Positions 7,480 through 15,659 of a stretch of 44,187 bases of DNA are shown in pieces. Source of the DNA: an uncultured Bacteroidota bacterium (lineage in GTDB: Bacteria > Bacteroidota > Bacteroidia > Chitinophagales > Chitinophagaceae); NCBI GenBank assembly GCA_903887005.1, contig CAISOH010000349.1, positions 1 to 44,187 on the forward strand, in the 5' to 3' direction. A program made the translations under genes and the position numbers. The notes under the pieces were generated by a model that made no database searches, was not told the origin of the DNA, and saw nothing but the letters and a program-made list of their open reading frames with translations. The number at the start of each line of letters is the position of its first letter. Within the stretch, counting starts at the first letter, position 1.

Positions 7480-9132
7480 ATGTCAAAGAATCTAAGTGAA
7501 TTATCAGGCAGGAAAGGGCTTCGTGAAAATCTATTTGAGGAATTGGGTATTGCCGCTACGGAAACAGGTACTGTATCAAAGCAAAATATAGAAAAACTTG
7601 CCGAAGAATTTTTGATGGGCAAGTCCAATGTGTATGGTGCAGCTACCTTCTACGATTTCCTGAGACCGGAAAACCAGGGCAAGAAAGTATATGTATGTAA
7701 TGGAAGTTCCTGCCTCACTGCAGGTACACAAGGCAAGGTCGTTGATAAACTACACAGTGAATTCAAAGGAGAAGAAATAGGAGAAATGTGCTGCCTCGGC
7801 AGATGCCATGAGAACAGTTCATTCAACTATAACGGCCACAACTACAGCGGCAATGACATCAATGAAATAGCCGCGATTAAACAAGGCAAACTACAGCCAA
7901 TAGATAAATACAATGTAGCTTCGGTGGGCACGGCAGTACTCACCTGTAGTTTTCCGGATATTGATACGTTTTACAAAACATTGGATAAGGCGCTTAAGTC
8001 CACACCAGACCAATTACTGGCCGAATTAAAAACATCAGGGCTGAGAGGCCGTGGTGGCGCTGGTTTCCCGATTGGTTTTAAATTGGAATCATGCAAGAAC
8101 ACTAAGGGCGATGTAAAGTTCATCGTATGCAATGCTGACGAAGGCGATCCGGGCGCATACAGTGACAGGTACCTGCTCGAAGAGCGGCCACATGCTGTAT
8201 TGCTGGGAATGATAATTGCCGGCTACATTGCCGGTGCAAATACAGGAGTAGTCTATATACGTGGCGAGTACCCGGAAGCAATAGAAATTACTCAAAAAGC
8301 CATAGACGATATACGTGCTAAGGGATACATCGGAGAAAATATTCTGGGCTCAGGGTTTTCTTATGATTTCAAAGTAATAAAGGCACAGGGTGCATACATA
8401 TGCGGGGAAGAAACAGCCCTTTTATCTTCAATAGAAGGGCAACGCCCGGAAGTGCGTGTACGTCCGCCCTACCCTACCCAGTTCGGGTTGTTCAACAAAC
8501 CAACGGTTGTAAACAATGTGGAGACACTGGCATGCATACCATGGGTCATTGAAAATGGAGGTGCGGCATTCGCGGCAATAGGCAGAGGCAAATCAACCGG
8601 TACCAAGCTGGTATCATTAGATGGCTTCTTCCATAAACCGGGCATATATGAAGTGGATATGGGTACTCCTCTTTCCGTAGTCGTAAATGATCTGGGCGGT
8701 GGTTTCCGCACAGACATAAAAGCGATGCACATAGGCGGCCCGCTTGGCGGACTTGTGCCAGTGGATAAGATCGCTAACCTCTCTGTTGATTTTGAATCAT
8801 TCTCTCAAAACGGATTTTTATTGGGCCATGCATCCGTGGTTTGCCTGCCGAAAGAATATCCCATTATAAAATACATAGAACATCTGTTCCAGTTTACAGC
8901 CCATGAAAGTTGCGGAAAATGTTTCCCGTGCAGGCTGGGCTCTACACGAGGTTATGAAATGGTAGGCAAAGCGCTCACTTCCGATTATAAAATGGACCGT
9001 GAATTATTTACCGACCTCATAACGACTATGGAAATAGGCTCCCTGTGCGCATTGGGCGGCGGCTTGCCATTACCGATAAGGAATGCGCTGCAATATTTTG
9101 ACGGGGAACTGGCACCTTATTTTGAGAAGTGA
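7480..9132 (+). CDS. fdsB: NAD-dependent formate dehydrogenase, beta subunit (NuoE-NuoF fusion)
   Basis: The diaphorase subunit passes electrons from the formate-oxidising alpha subunit to NAD+ in the cytoplasm. Residues about 15-150 are a NuoE-like thioredoxin-fold [2Fe-2S] domain with ligands C73, C78, C105 and C109. Residues about 160-550 are NuoF-like: the FMN loop LRGRGGAGFPIGFKLE (188-203), the NADH-site segment GEETALLSSIEGQRP near 309, and [4Fe-4S] ligands C478, C481 and C484 (ESCGKCFPCRLG) plus C523. The gene fuses what is separate as FdsG and FdsB in other bacteria. It could be taken for complex I NuoEF or HoxF, but no other nuo or hydrogenase genes occur and the formate dehydrogenase alpha gene follows on the same strand. 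The two are separated by about 2.2 kb of minus-strand genes, which is unusual. Confidence 0.85.
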   Translation: MSKNLSELSGRKGLRENLFEELGIAATETGTVSKQNIEKLAEEFLMGKSNVYGAATFYDFLRPENQGKKVYVCNGSSCLTAGTQGKVVDKLHSEFKGEEIGEMCCLGRCHENSSFNYNGHNYSGNDINEIAAIKQGKLQPIDKYNVASVGTAVLTCSFPDIDTFYKTLDKALKSTPDQLLAELKTSGLRGRGGAGFPIGFKLESCKNTKGDVKFIVCNADEGDPGAYSDRYLLEERPHAVLLGMIIAGYIAGANTGVVYIRGEYPEAIEITQKAIDDIRAKGYIGENILGSGFSYDFKVIKAQGAYICGEETALLSSIEGQRPEVRVRPPYPTQFGLFNKPTVVNNVETLACIPWVIENGGAAFAAIGRGKSTGTKLVSLDGFFHKPGIYEVDMGTPLSVVVNDLGGGFRTDIKAMHIGGPLGGLVPVDKIANLSVDFESFSQNGFLLGHASVVCLPKEYPIIKYIEHLFQFTAHESCGKCFPCRLGSTRGYEMVGKALTSDYKMDRELFTDLITTMEIGSLCALGGGLPLPIRNALQYFDGELAPYFEK

Positions 9133-9294
9133 AACGTCAATGACAAATATCAATTGCAATAAAATTTGACCATGGCTATAAAAGACTAAATGAATTATGT
9201 GACGACCAGCAAAAGTCCGAAACTTTTGTTGGTGAAAGAGTATTATAACTTTATTGCCAAAAATGATTCGACGAAATTCGCAAGCAAAACTACT

Positions 9295-9606
9295 CTATAA
9301 ATCCTTCATTAATTTCTGCAACTTATCCGGATTTTGGCGGCTGTCAAAAATTGTGATGACTTCGATTCTATCTTTGTGCTCTCTATAGTATATCGTATTT
9401 TGCGGAGTTAAAATGCATTTCCTGATTTTTCCTTTTTTATATATCAATGGGTATATACCAGGAGAATCAGAAATTATTTGGCAGACCTTTTCAAAGCGGG
9501 TTAAGAATTTTTCGCAGACCTTCATTCCCCAATTATCCATTAGATAATCTGTAATTTTCTCAAGATCAGCTTCCGAAATAGCTGTTAATACAACTATTTT
9601 ACCCAT
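9295..9606 (-). CDS. RelE/ParE-family toxin
   Basis: This small basic toxin of the RelE/ParE superfamily has the typical order of elements: an N-terminal strand VVLTAISEADLEKITDYLMDNWG, FLTRFEKVCQIISDSPGIYPLI, and the C-terminal strands KCILTPQNTIYYREHKDRIEVITIFDSRQNP. Members either poison DNA gyrase (ParE) or cut mRNA on the ribosome (RelE); the IFDSRQNPDKL end favours the ParE side, but this is not decisive. The ATG at 9606 overlaps the antitoxin stop by eight bases (ATGGGTAA), the classical coupled arrangement. A start three codons earlier at 9615 is possible. It is the second gene of a two-gene minus-strand unit lying between the two formate dehydrogenase genes. Confidence 0.85.
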   Translation of the reverse strand: MGKIVVLTAISEADLEKITDYLMDNWGMKVCEKFLTRFEKVCQIISDSPGIYPLIYKKGKIRKCILTPQNTIYYREHKDRIEVITIFDSRQNPDKLQKLMKDL

Positions 9607-9850
9607 GGACGCCATATTTTCGTCTCAATCTTGCGGTAACTTCAGGTAAAGGCTTGACGATATTCGCATCAGCTTCCTGAATACCATTTTCTATTTTTTC
9701 TTTTAACCGGGGTGACATATTATTCCATTCTTCAACAGTCTCATTACTATTGAAATAATTTTGAAAAAGCCCGTAAACTTCTTTTAACTGGCGAAGGTTA
9801 AGCCGTTCTATTTTATTAAACAAATCCGATTTTATTTCTATAGCTTTCAT
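9599..9850 (-). CDS. Antitoxin partner of RelE/ParE toxin
   Basis: The small acidic protein of about 83 residues lies directly upstream of and overlaps the toxin gene, the usual antitoxin position. It contains a helical N-terminal part (IEIKSDLFNKIERLNLRQLKEVYGLFQNYF) and a linker with EEWNNMSPRLKEKIENGIQEADANIVKPLPEVTARLRRKYG, resembling the short Bacteroidota antitoxins paired with ParE-like toxins. No classical DNA-binding domain is evident. The start at 9850 (MKAIEIKSDLF) is chosen because the longer frame needs a TTG and because a perfect minus-strand TAAATTTG -7 element at 9868-9875 would put the transcript start near 9861. Confidence 0.75.
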   Translation of the reverse strand: MKAIEIKSDLFNKIERLNLRQLKEVYGLFQNYFNSNETVEEWNNMSPRLKEKIENGIQEADANIVKPLPEVTARLRRKYGVHG

Positions 9851-9867
9851 TGGCAATAATTTCAATA

Positions 9868-9875
9868 CAAATTTA
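9868..9875 (-). promoter_or_regulatory. Candidate -7 element of toxin-antitoxin unit
   Basis: Minus-strand TAAATTTG, a perfect TAnnTTTG match. It lies 17 bases upstream of the antitoxin ATG and rules out the upstream TTG start if real. No good -33 box was found. Confidence 0.4.
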
Positions 9876-9933
9876 CTTGTTTATTTGATTTTATAAATAG
9901 GTAATTCACCGAAATAACAAAACACTTGCACCA

Positions 9934-11223
9934 CTATCTTATCAGTGTCACATCCCCCTTCACCATCGTCAAATCCGATGAAGATTTTCCGGGATGAGCA
10001 AGCGGCCCTTTGAAACTATATTTCAGGATGTATGGATAAACGCCAATTTCCTGCGGCATTCCTTTAAAAGTACCATTCCATTTTTCTCCGGGAGTATTTG
10101 TTTGAAAAACTATTTGTCCCCAGCGGTTAAATATCATGAAACTGAAATTTTGCAGATCAGGAATGCAGTTTGAATTTCCAGGGCCAAAGAAATCATTTTC
10201 CCCGTCATTATTAGGGGTAAAAGCGGAGGGTAGCCATACACAACTTTCTACCGCCATTTCCGCAACTTTGAACGTATCTATGTAATACTTGCATTCATTC
10301 CATCTTTGCCGGTAATAAACACCGGCCACCTGAACTTCAATTTGGGCAGACGTATCTCCGGTATTCCATTTATATTCTCCCCCGGTTTTACCTTGTCCTA
10401 TTGTTAGGGGAAACTGCGGCGTGTAAACAGTAGTATCTGAAACATCCGGGTGCTCCATATCCGTAACACAAACATCATCTATAAACATGTAGCAGGCGCA
10501 GTGAATACTATCCTCGCTATTTACGGGAGAATATAGCAACCGGGCATTAATTTTCGGTGTATAGAATGACCCCAGAGTAAGCCATTGTTCTCCACCCCTG
10601 GCATGATAAATGCCGGAAACCAATGTCCAGTTAGCAGTATCCGTGACGAAGAATCCGGGAGGCGTTTCTATGTCAGCCGGACCATTTACATAGAACATCG
10701 GGCCTTTACAATTGGTATCAATTATCTTTTCAGTGAGCCGCGCTCCTATCTTATCAATTGTAATAATATTAAAGTAGCTTGGTGAATGATAAGATAAACA
10801 CACATAATAACTAACGTAATAAGTGTGGCCCGCCATTAATGGAGAAGACAACTTCGTCTCTATATATTCGCTCCAGTAATCTATGGTGTCCCTGTTTGGA
10901 AAGCCTGTAAACATGGAAATGCCTGCAAAGGCATCACCGCTATGCGGCTCATGGTATCCATCAAACGTCAGGTAAGGCACTTTGACCGAACCGTCCGTAC
11001 CGCAACGATTGAAATAATCGGGAGAAGTGTTCATCATTGGATTTACCCAATCCAGAACTGTGGGAAAATAATCGTAGTAAGGATTATGTGATATCTGTGA
11101 CCTGCCGGTCGGACAATGATTTTTTAATTCAAAACCGGGGTTAGTAACCAGGTTTTGTCCCTTTACTGGTAACCAATATATTATAGCATTAAATAAAACA
11201 AATATAGCAATATGTCTTTTCAT
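9934..11223 (-). CDS. Secreted protein with T9SS type B (CHU_C) C-terminal domain, copy 2
   Basis: A 429-residue paralogue of the protein encoded at 3313-4599. It has the same signal-peptide start (MKRHIAIFVLFNAIIYWLPVKG) and the same QNLVTNPGFELKNHCP entry. The body is closely similar throughout (for example YFNRCGTDGSVKVPYLTFDGYHEP and GGEQWLTLGSFY). The type B sorting domain is almost identical (WLPSAFTPNNDGENDFFGPG, FQTNTPGEKWNGTFKGMPQE). Both end in MVKGDVTLIR. Cysteines near the start, in NRCG and in ACYMFIDDVCVTD are conserved between copies. It should be exported by T9SS and attached to the surface; function is unknown. It sits in opposite orientation between the formate dehydrogenase subunit genes, next to a toxin-antitoxin pair. 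Confidence 0.85.
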   Translation of the reverse strand: MKRHIAIFVLFNAIIYWLPVKGQNLVTNPGFELKNHCPTGRSQISHNPYYDYFPTVLDWVNPMMNTSPDYFNRCGTDGSVKVPYLTFDGYHEPHSGDAFAGISMFTGFPNRDTIDYWSEYIETKLSSPLMAGHTYYVSYYVCLSYHSPSYFNIITIDKIGARLTEKIIDTNCKGPMFYVNGPADIETPPGFFVTDTANWTLVSGIYHARGGEQWLTLGSFYTPKINARLLYSPVNSEDSIHCACYMFIDDVCVTDMEHPDVSDTTVYTPQFPLTIGQGKTGGEYKWNTGDTSAQIEVQVAGVYYRQRWNECKYYIDTFKVAEMAVESCVWLPSAFTPNNDGENDFFGPGNSNCIPDLQNFSFMIFNRWGQIVFQTNTPGEKWNGTFKGMPQEIGVYPYILKYSFKGPLAHPGKSSSDLTMVKGDVTLIR

Positions 11224-11240
11224 ATAACAGAGGCCGCACT

Positions 11241-11269
11241 ATTGTGAAGTTATAAAAAATAACGCATAT
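11241..11269 (-). promoter_or_regulatory. Promoter block shared with the type B paralogue
   Basis: The minus strand contains ATATGCGTTATTTTTTA, then TAACTTCA (11245-11252), then CAAT. It aligns with 4617-4644 with one single-base gap and a few substitutions, well conserved for non-coding DNA, so the two paralogues are probably transcribed from the same kind of promoter. Confidence 0.5.
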
Positions 11270-11380
11270 TCTTAAACAAAATTATACTTTAATTATATTT
11301 TTTATTTTTCCATAAAAATAAATAAGCATACGCCAGAAGCCTTATTTCAAAAAATATTGATTAAATTTGAGCATTAATAA

Positions 11381-11412
11381 ACCGGTAAAACTACCGGTAA
11401 AATATATTTTTG
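11381..11412 (+). promoter_or_regulatory. Candidate promoter and direct-repeat operator of formate dehydrogenase alpha gene
   Basis: ACCGGTAAAA occurs twice (11381-11390 and 11393-11402), 12 bases apart; each contains the palindrome ACCGGT. A TAnnTTTG-type -7 element (TATTTTTG) follows at 11405-11412. The repeats occupy the region between -33 and -7 and could be a regulator site. If the -7 element is right, the transcript starts near 11419, which excludes the TTG start at 11367. Confidence 0.4.
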
Positions 11413-11483
11413 CAGAAACTGACGTCCCTTCTTTTGAGGTCATGACATCAACTGCAATGAGTATTTGCCATAAAACAACTACT

Positions 11484-14282
11484 ATGAGCAAGCAATATTA
11501 TGTGGAAAGCAAGCCGGGCAGCGGCTCTTCAGGGATACAACCTACACAAACAACGGGCAAAGTTGCCTATATTGACGAACAGCCATACGAAATAAAAGAA
11601 GGAGATACCATCCTGGCGCTGATGCGGCGGCATTTTGGTAAAAAATCTATTCCGACCCTTTGTGATGCACCCAATCTTGATCCGTTTGGTTCCTGCCGTG
11701 TGTGTAGTGTGGACGTGGCGGTCACAAAAGGCGGCCCGGTAAAAACAATGGCTTCGTGCCATACCCCGGTTATGCCGGGTTCCTTCATCTATCCGGAATC
11801 AGAGCGAGTTCAGAAACTGAGAAAAAATATAGTAGAACTGGTACTTACAGACCACCCTCTGGATTGCCTTACCTGCGAAGTGAATAATAATTGTGAATTA
11901 CAGGAGGTTGCCGCAAGGGTGGGCGTCCGTGATGTGCGCTACCCCCAGGGGAAAAACCACCTGGACAGGAAAAAAGACAAGAGTCACGCCTATATGACTT
12001 CTGATTTCTCCAAATGCATCAACTGTTTCCGGTGCGTACGCGCATGTGATGAAGTGCAGGGGCAATTTGTACTCAGCATGGGCGGCAGAGGTTTCGACAG
12101 CCATATCATTAAAGATATTGAAACTAATTTTGAACAATCAAGCTGCGTGAGTTGCGGCGCATGTGCACAGGCATGTCCCACTTCCGCTATCTCTGATATT
12201 TTTGAATCTAAATCCATACAGTATGATGAAAAAATACGTACGGTTTGTACGTATTGCGGTGTGGGTTGTAACCTGGATGTAGCCATAAAAGGTGGTAAAG
12301 TTAAATCCATCCAGGCGCCTTATGAAGCTGATGTGAACGATGGCCATACCTGCCTTAAAGGGCGTTACGCATTCTCGTTTTACAACCATAAGGATCGTCT
12401 TCGCACGCCGCTCATCAAAAAGAACGGTGAATTTGTGGAAGCAACATGGGACGAGGCTTACGACTTTATTACAAATAAACTAACTGAGATCAAAGAAAAG
12501 AATGGCCCTGATTTTATAGCGGGCATTTCTTCGGCGCGTGGTACCAATGAAGAAAATTACCTCATGCAGAAGTTTATCCGGGCAGTCATTGGCACCAATA
12601 ATATAGATTGCTGCGCCCGTGTTTGCCATTCGCCCACAGCATTAGGCATGCAGATTACTTTGGGCACCGGGGCTGCCACTAATTCTATCAGGGACCTGGA
12701 ACATACAGATTGCATCCTTGTAATTGGCGCCAACCCTACATCCGGGCACCCGGTAACCGGCGCCAAGCTGAAGCAGGTAGCAGTAAGTGGTAAAACATGT
12801 ATCGTTATAGACCCGCGCCGTACGGAACTTGCTAAGTATGCTACTTATCATTTACAATTAAGGCCAGGCACAAATGTAGCCGTGCTGAACATGATGTTCT
12901 ATTACATCATACAGGAAGGGCTGGAAGATAAAAATTTTATTGCCTCACGTACGGAAGGCTATGAAGGGTTCAAACAACAGATCCTTAGCCTTGATATTGA
13001 TGCAATGGAAAAAATATCCGGCGTTGACAGGGAACTGGTTAGAAAAGCCGCCATCGCTTATGCTACGGCGCCTAATGCCATGTCTTTCCACGGACTTGGC
13101 GTAACAGAACATTCACAGGGCACTTTTACCGTAATGCAGGTTGCTGACCTTGCCATGATAACCGGGAATATAGGCAGGCCCGGAGTAGGCGTAAATCCGT
13201 TACGCGGACAGAATAATGTGCAGGGAGCTGCGGATATGGGAGCTCAGCCACACCAGGGAGCAGGCTACTTCGATGTTTCCATACCTGAATACCATAAGAA
13301 ATACGAAGAGTTCTATCATGCCAAACTGCCGGATTATGCCGGTTATAAAATACCGCAGATGTTTGACGCGGCGCTTAATGGTAAACTAAAAGCAATGTGG
13401 GTAATAGGTGAAGATATTGCCCAGACCGACCCTAACACACACCATGTTGTAGCTGCGCTGAATAAGCTTGATTTGCTGGTGGTACAGGAATTATTTATGA
13501 CGGAAACTGCCAAGCTGGCTACAGTAGTATTACCGGCAGCCTCCTTCCTTGAAAAGAGCGGTACGTTCACCAATGGTGAAAGAAGGATACAGCGGGTGAA
13601 TGCAGTTGTTGCTCCGATAGAAGGCACCAAAAGCGATGGGCAGATTGTAGTGGATATGATGAACCGCATGGGTTATCCGCAACCTGATTATAACCCTGAA
13701 TGGGTATTGGAAGAAATAGCGCAGATAGTGCCTTTCTTTGAAGGCGTGAAATGGAATGAGCTTGGCGATAATGGCAAGCAGTGGCCGGTAGCCAAAGATG
13801 GGCAGGGAACTGATATTCTGCATATCGGCTCTTTCAAAAGAGGATTGGGAAAATTTGTCTATAACGACTGGAAAGAATCTGAAGAGCTTGTACAGAATGG
13901 TAAAGAATATCCATACATCATCACCACTAACCGCGAACTGGAACATTATAACTGCGGCGCTATGACCCGCAGGACCAACAATGTAAAAATTCTCACGGAC
14001 GATGTATTAATGATAAACCCTGCGGATGCAGCCAAACACCAAATCGCCGACGGAGAAATGGTGTGCGTGGAATCGCCAAGGGGGAAAGTTGACATTAAAG
14101 CTTTTATAACCGATGAAGTGAAACCCGGAGTGCTCAGCAGCACCTTCCACTTCCCCGGTATTATGCTCAACAACCTCACTTCAAATGTAACCGATTCGGA
14201 AGCCATGTGCCCGGAATACAAGGTAGTAGCGGTGAACATCAGGAAGAGTAAGGGAGAGTATAAAAAGAAGGCGATGGCGTGA
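11484..14282 (+). CDS. fdsA: NAD-dependent formate dehydrogenase, alpha (molybdopterin) subunit
   Basis: Oxidises formate to CO2 at a bis-MGD molybdenum or tungsten centre and passes electrons along Fe-S clusters to the beta subunit. In order: an N-terminal [2Fe-2S] domain (CDAPNLDPFGSCRVC), a His-Cys [4Fe-4S] motif (HPLDCLTCEVNNNCELQ), a two-cluster ferredoxin domain (CINCFRCVRACDEV and CVSCGACAQACPT), the catalytic-domain cluster (CTYCGVGC), and the active-site segment CARVCHSPTALG with C381 as metal ligand. Cys, not selenocysteine, is used. The C-terminal dinucleotide-binding domain (CGAMTRRTN, MCPEYKVVAVNI) is intact. It is soluble, with no Tat signal. The start at 11484 (MSKQYYVES) is preferred; ATGs at 11442 and 11457 are alternatives. 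No fdhD or cofactor-synthesis gene is in the window. Confidence 0.9.
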   Translation: MSKQYYVESKPGSGSSGIQPTQTTGKVAYIDEQPYEIKEGDTILALMRRHFGKKSIPTLCDAPNLDPFGSCRVCSVDVAVTKGGPVKTMASCHTPVMPGSFIYPESERVQKLRKNIVELVLTDHPLDCLTCEVNNNCELQEVAARVGVRDVRYPQGKNHLDRKKDKSHAYMTSDFSKCINCFRCVRACDEVQGQFVLSMGGRGFDSHIIKDIETNFEQSSCVSCGACAQACPTSAISDIFESKSIQYDEKIRTVCTYCGVGCNLDVAIKGGKVKSIQAPYEADVNDGHTCLKGRYAFSFYNHKDRLRTPLIKKNGEFVEATWDEAYDFITNKLTEIKEKNGPDFIAGISSARGTNEENYLMQKFIRAVIGTNNIDCCARVCHSPTALGMQITLGTGAATNSIRDLEHTDCILVIGANPTSGHPVTGAKLKQVAVSGKTCIVIDPRRTELAKYATYHLQLRPGTNVAVLNMMFYYIIQEGLEDKNFIASRTEGYEGFKQQILSLDIDAMEKISGVDRELVRKAAIAYATAPNAMSFHGLGVTEHSQGTFTVMQVADLAMITGNIGRPGVGVNPLRGQNNVQGAADMGAQPHQGAGYFDVSIPEYHKKYEEFYHAKLPDYAGYKIPQMFDAALNGKLKAMWVIGEDIAQTDPNTHHVVAALNKLDLLVVQELFMTETAKLATVVLPAASFLEKSGTFTNGERRIQRVNAVVAPIEGTKSDGQIVVDMMNRMGYPQPDYNPEWVLEEIAQIVPFFEGVKWNELGDNGKQWPVAKDGQGTDILHIGSFKRGLGKFVYNDWKESEELVQNGKEYPYIITTNRELEHYNCGAMTRRTNNVKILTDDVLMINPADAAKHQIADGEMVCVESPRGKVDIKAFITDEVKPGVLSSTFHFPGIMLNNLTSNVTDSEAMCPEYKVVAVNIRKSKGEYKKKAMA

Positions 14283-14350
14283 TTTGTTTGGAATTGGGAA
14301 TTAGGGGTTTGGAATTGGGATTGTTGCCAATAAAGATTTAATTTAGCATT

Positions 14351-14653
14351 ATGAATACTGTACAGATAAGATTATATGATTTATTCAGAAAAGAATTAAA
14401 TCTGGCTGATGATAAGGCTGCAGCTTTTGTTGCGGCGATGGAAGATGTAATAGAAAATGAAGTGAAGGAAGGAAACAATGCACTTGCAACAAAGGATGAC
14501 ATACATAAATTGGAGTTGAAAATAGAACAATCTAATTTGAAGATTGAACAATCAAAAAATGATATTTACAAGGCTGTTTATTTGACTGGCCTGTTGCAAT
14601 TTTTGGGAATACTTGGTGGAGTAATTGTCATTATAAAATTTATGATGAAATGA
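14351..14653 (+). CDS. Small coiled-coil protein with C-terminal membrane anchor
   Basis: The 100-residue protein begins with a helical part (RLYDLFRKELNLADDKAAAFVAAMEDVIENEV), followed by a coiled-coil stretch with heptad character (ATKDDIHKLELKIEQSNLKIEQ) and one hydrophobic C-terminal segment (LTGLLQFLGILGGVIVIIKF). This layout resembles DUF1640/CCDC90-like proteins, often found singly in bacterial genomes, whose function is not settled. It overlaps the next gene by four bases (ATGA), so the two are likely translated together. The short upstream gap contains a 13-base direct repeat (TTTGGAATTGGGA at 14287-14299 and 14308-14320). Confidence 0.6.
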   Translation: MNTVQIRLYDLFRKELNLADDKAAAFVAAMEDVIENEVKEGNNALATKDDIHKLELKIEQSNLKIEQSKNDIYKAVYLTGLLQFLGILGGVIVIIKFMMK

Positions 14654-15408
14654 ATACTTATCGCACCTATTCTTCAAGCCCTTTTTCACTATTCGTCACT
14701 TTTCTTATTATAGCAACATTCAGTGCTATACTTGTATTTTCTTTAGAAAATTATTTTTCGCCAATAATTTTGGGAATTCTATATTTAAGTTCAATTTTAT
14801 TTCCTTCTCTATATTTACCTAGGTTATTAGCATTATCAAAATTAGAAATTCAAATTCACGATGACAAGATTGAAGTCAAATGGCTTAAACAATTGGCTTT
14901 TGAACGCGAGCGTGACAGAGAAATTCCTTTGAATGAGATTAAATCGTACACCTCTTCTTTTGGTAAGAGATCAAGAGATTATGTACTTACATTGAAACAA
15001 GGATCAAAATTCTATATCCATCAATACAATTGGTTCTCTACAAAGAATGATGATTTTGATCTTATTAAAACAGAAATTTCACGAACTGTTGATCAATATA
15101 AATTGCGAGGTAGTAACATGCAAAATCCACAATCGGATAAATCACCATCAACCATTATACCGGAAAATGAGCGGGAAATGCGGAAATCAATACGAGGCAG
15201 GTTCTTCACTATTATCTTTGGTTCTATTGCAATTTATATTTTTACCGGTTTGTCTGTTTTAAGAATTGCTTTCCCTCAAAACCCCTTATATTTTAATTAC
15301 AAATTATTATGCGTTGGCATATTTCTTATTACCGTAATGGCACAAGCATACAGTACTATTCAAAAGAAACGAAAAAAGAAGGAAAGAATGAAAATGCGAA
15401 ATTTATAA
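14650..15408 (+). CDS. Hypothetical membrane protein
   Basis: Not recognised as a named family. The 252-residue protein has two closely spaced transmembrane segments at the N terminus (about residues 13-30 and 38-60), a soluble central part (about 62-150) with alternating strands (KLEIQIHDDKIEVKWLKQ, YVLTLKQGSKFYIHQYNWFS) that looks like a bacterial PH-type domain, and two more transmembrane segments (about 186-208 and 217-236) before a Lys/Arg-rich end. It is coupled to the preceding coiled-coil gene by an ATGA overlap, which suggests a joint membrane function. A PH-domain reading is inference from strand pattern only. Confidence 0.55.
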   Translation: MNTYRTYSSSPFSLFVTFLIIATFSAILVFSLENYFSPIILGILYLSSILFPSLYLPRLLALSKLEIQIHDDKIEVKWLKQLAFERERDREIPLNEIKSYTSSFGKRSRDYVLTLKQGSKFYIHQYNWFSTKNDDFDLIKTEISRTVDQYKLRGSNMQNPQSDKSPSTIIPENEREMRKSIRGRFFTIIFGSIAIYIFTGLSVLRIAFPQNPLYFNYKLLCVGIFLITVMAQAYSTIQKKRKKKERMKMRNL

Positions 15409-15659
15409 AATGAAGTTTCAGTCAGAAAAGTGTCCCGCTTACAAAATAAATGCACCAATTTTTATATGTTTACCACAATTATTTGATTGGGGTATTTACA
15501 ATCGAAATTGAATATATGAGTTTGCTATAAAAGCTTATTACCACCAACCTGCTCATTCTAAAACGCTGCCATTTTCCTCACTTCCTTGCCTCGCAATGAG
15601 AATACTAAAGCCGAAAAGGTAATGCTACGTATAGCTTACTGCTTTTAACTTTCCACCAT

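Noticed and set aside
7480-9132. Complex I NuoE/NuoF or HoxF hydrogenase diaphorase
   Set aside because: No other nuo or hydrogenase gene is present, and a formate dehydrogenase alpha subunit gene follows on the same strand, so the formate dehydrogenase reading is simpler.
11367-11483. Longer formate dehydrogenase alpha start at TTG 11367
   Set aside because: It needs a TTG start, adds residues without homologue support, and lies upstream of the likely -7 element at 11405-11412.
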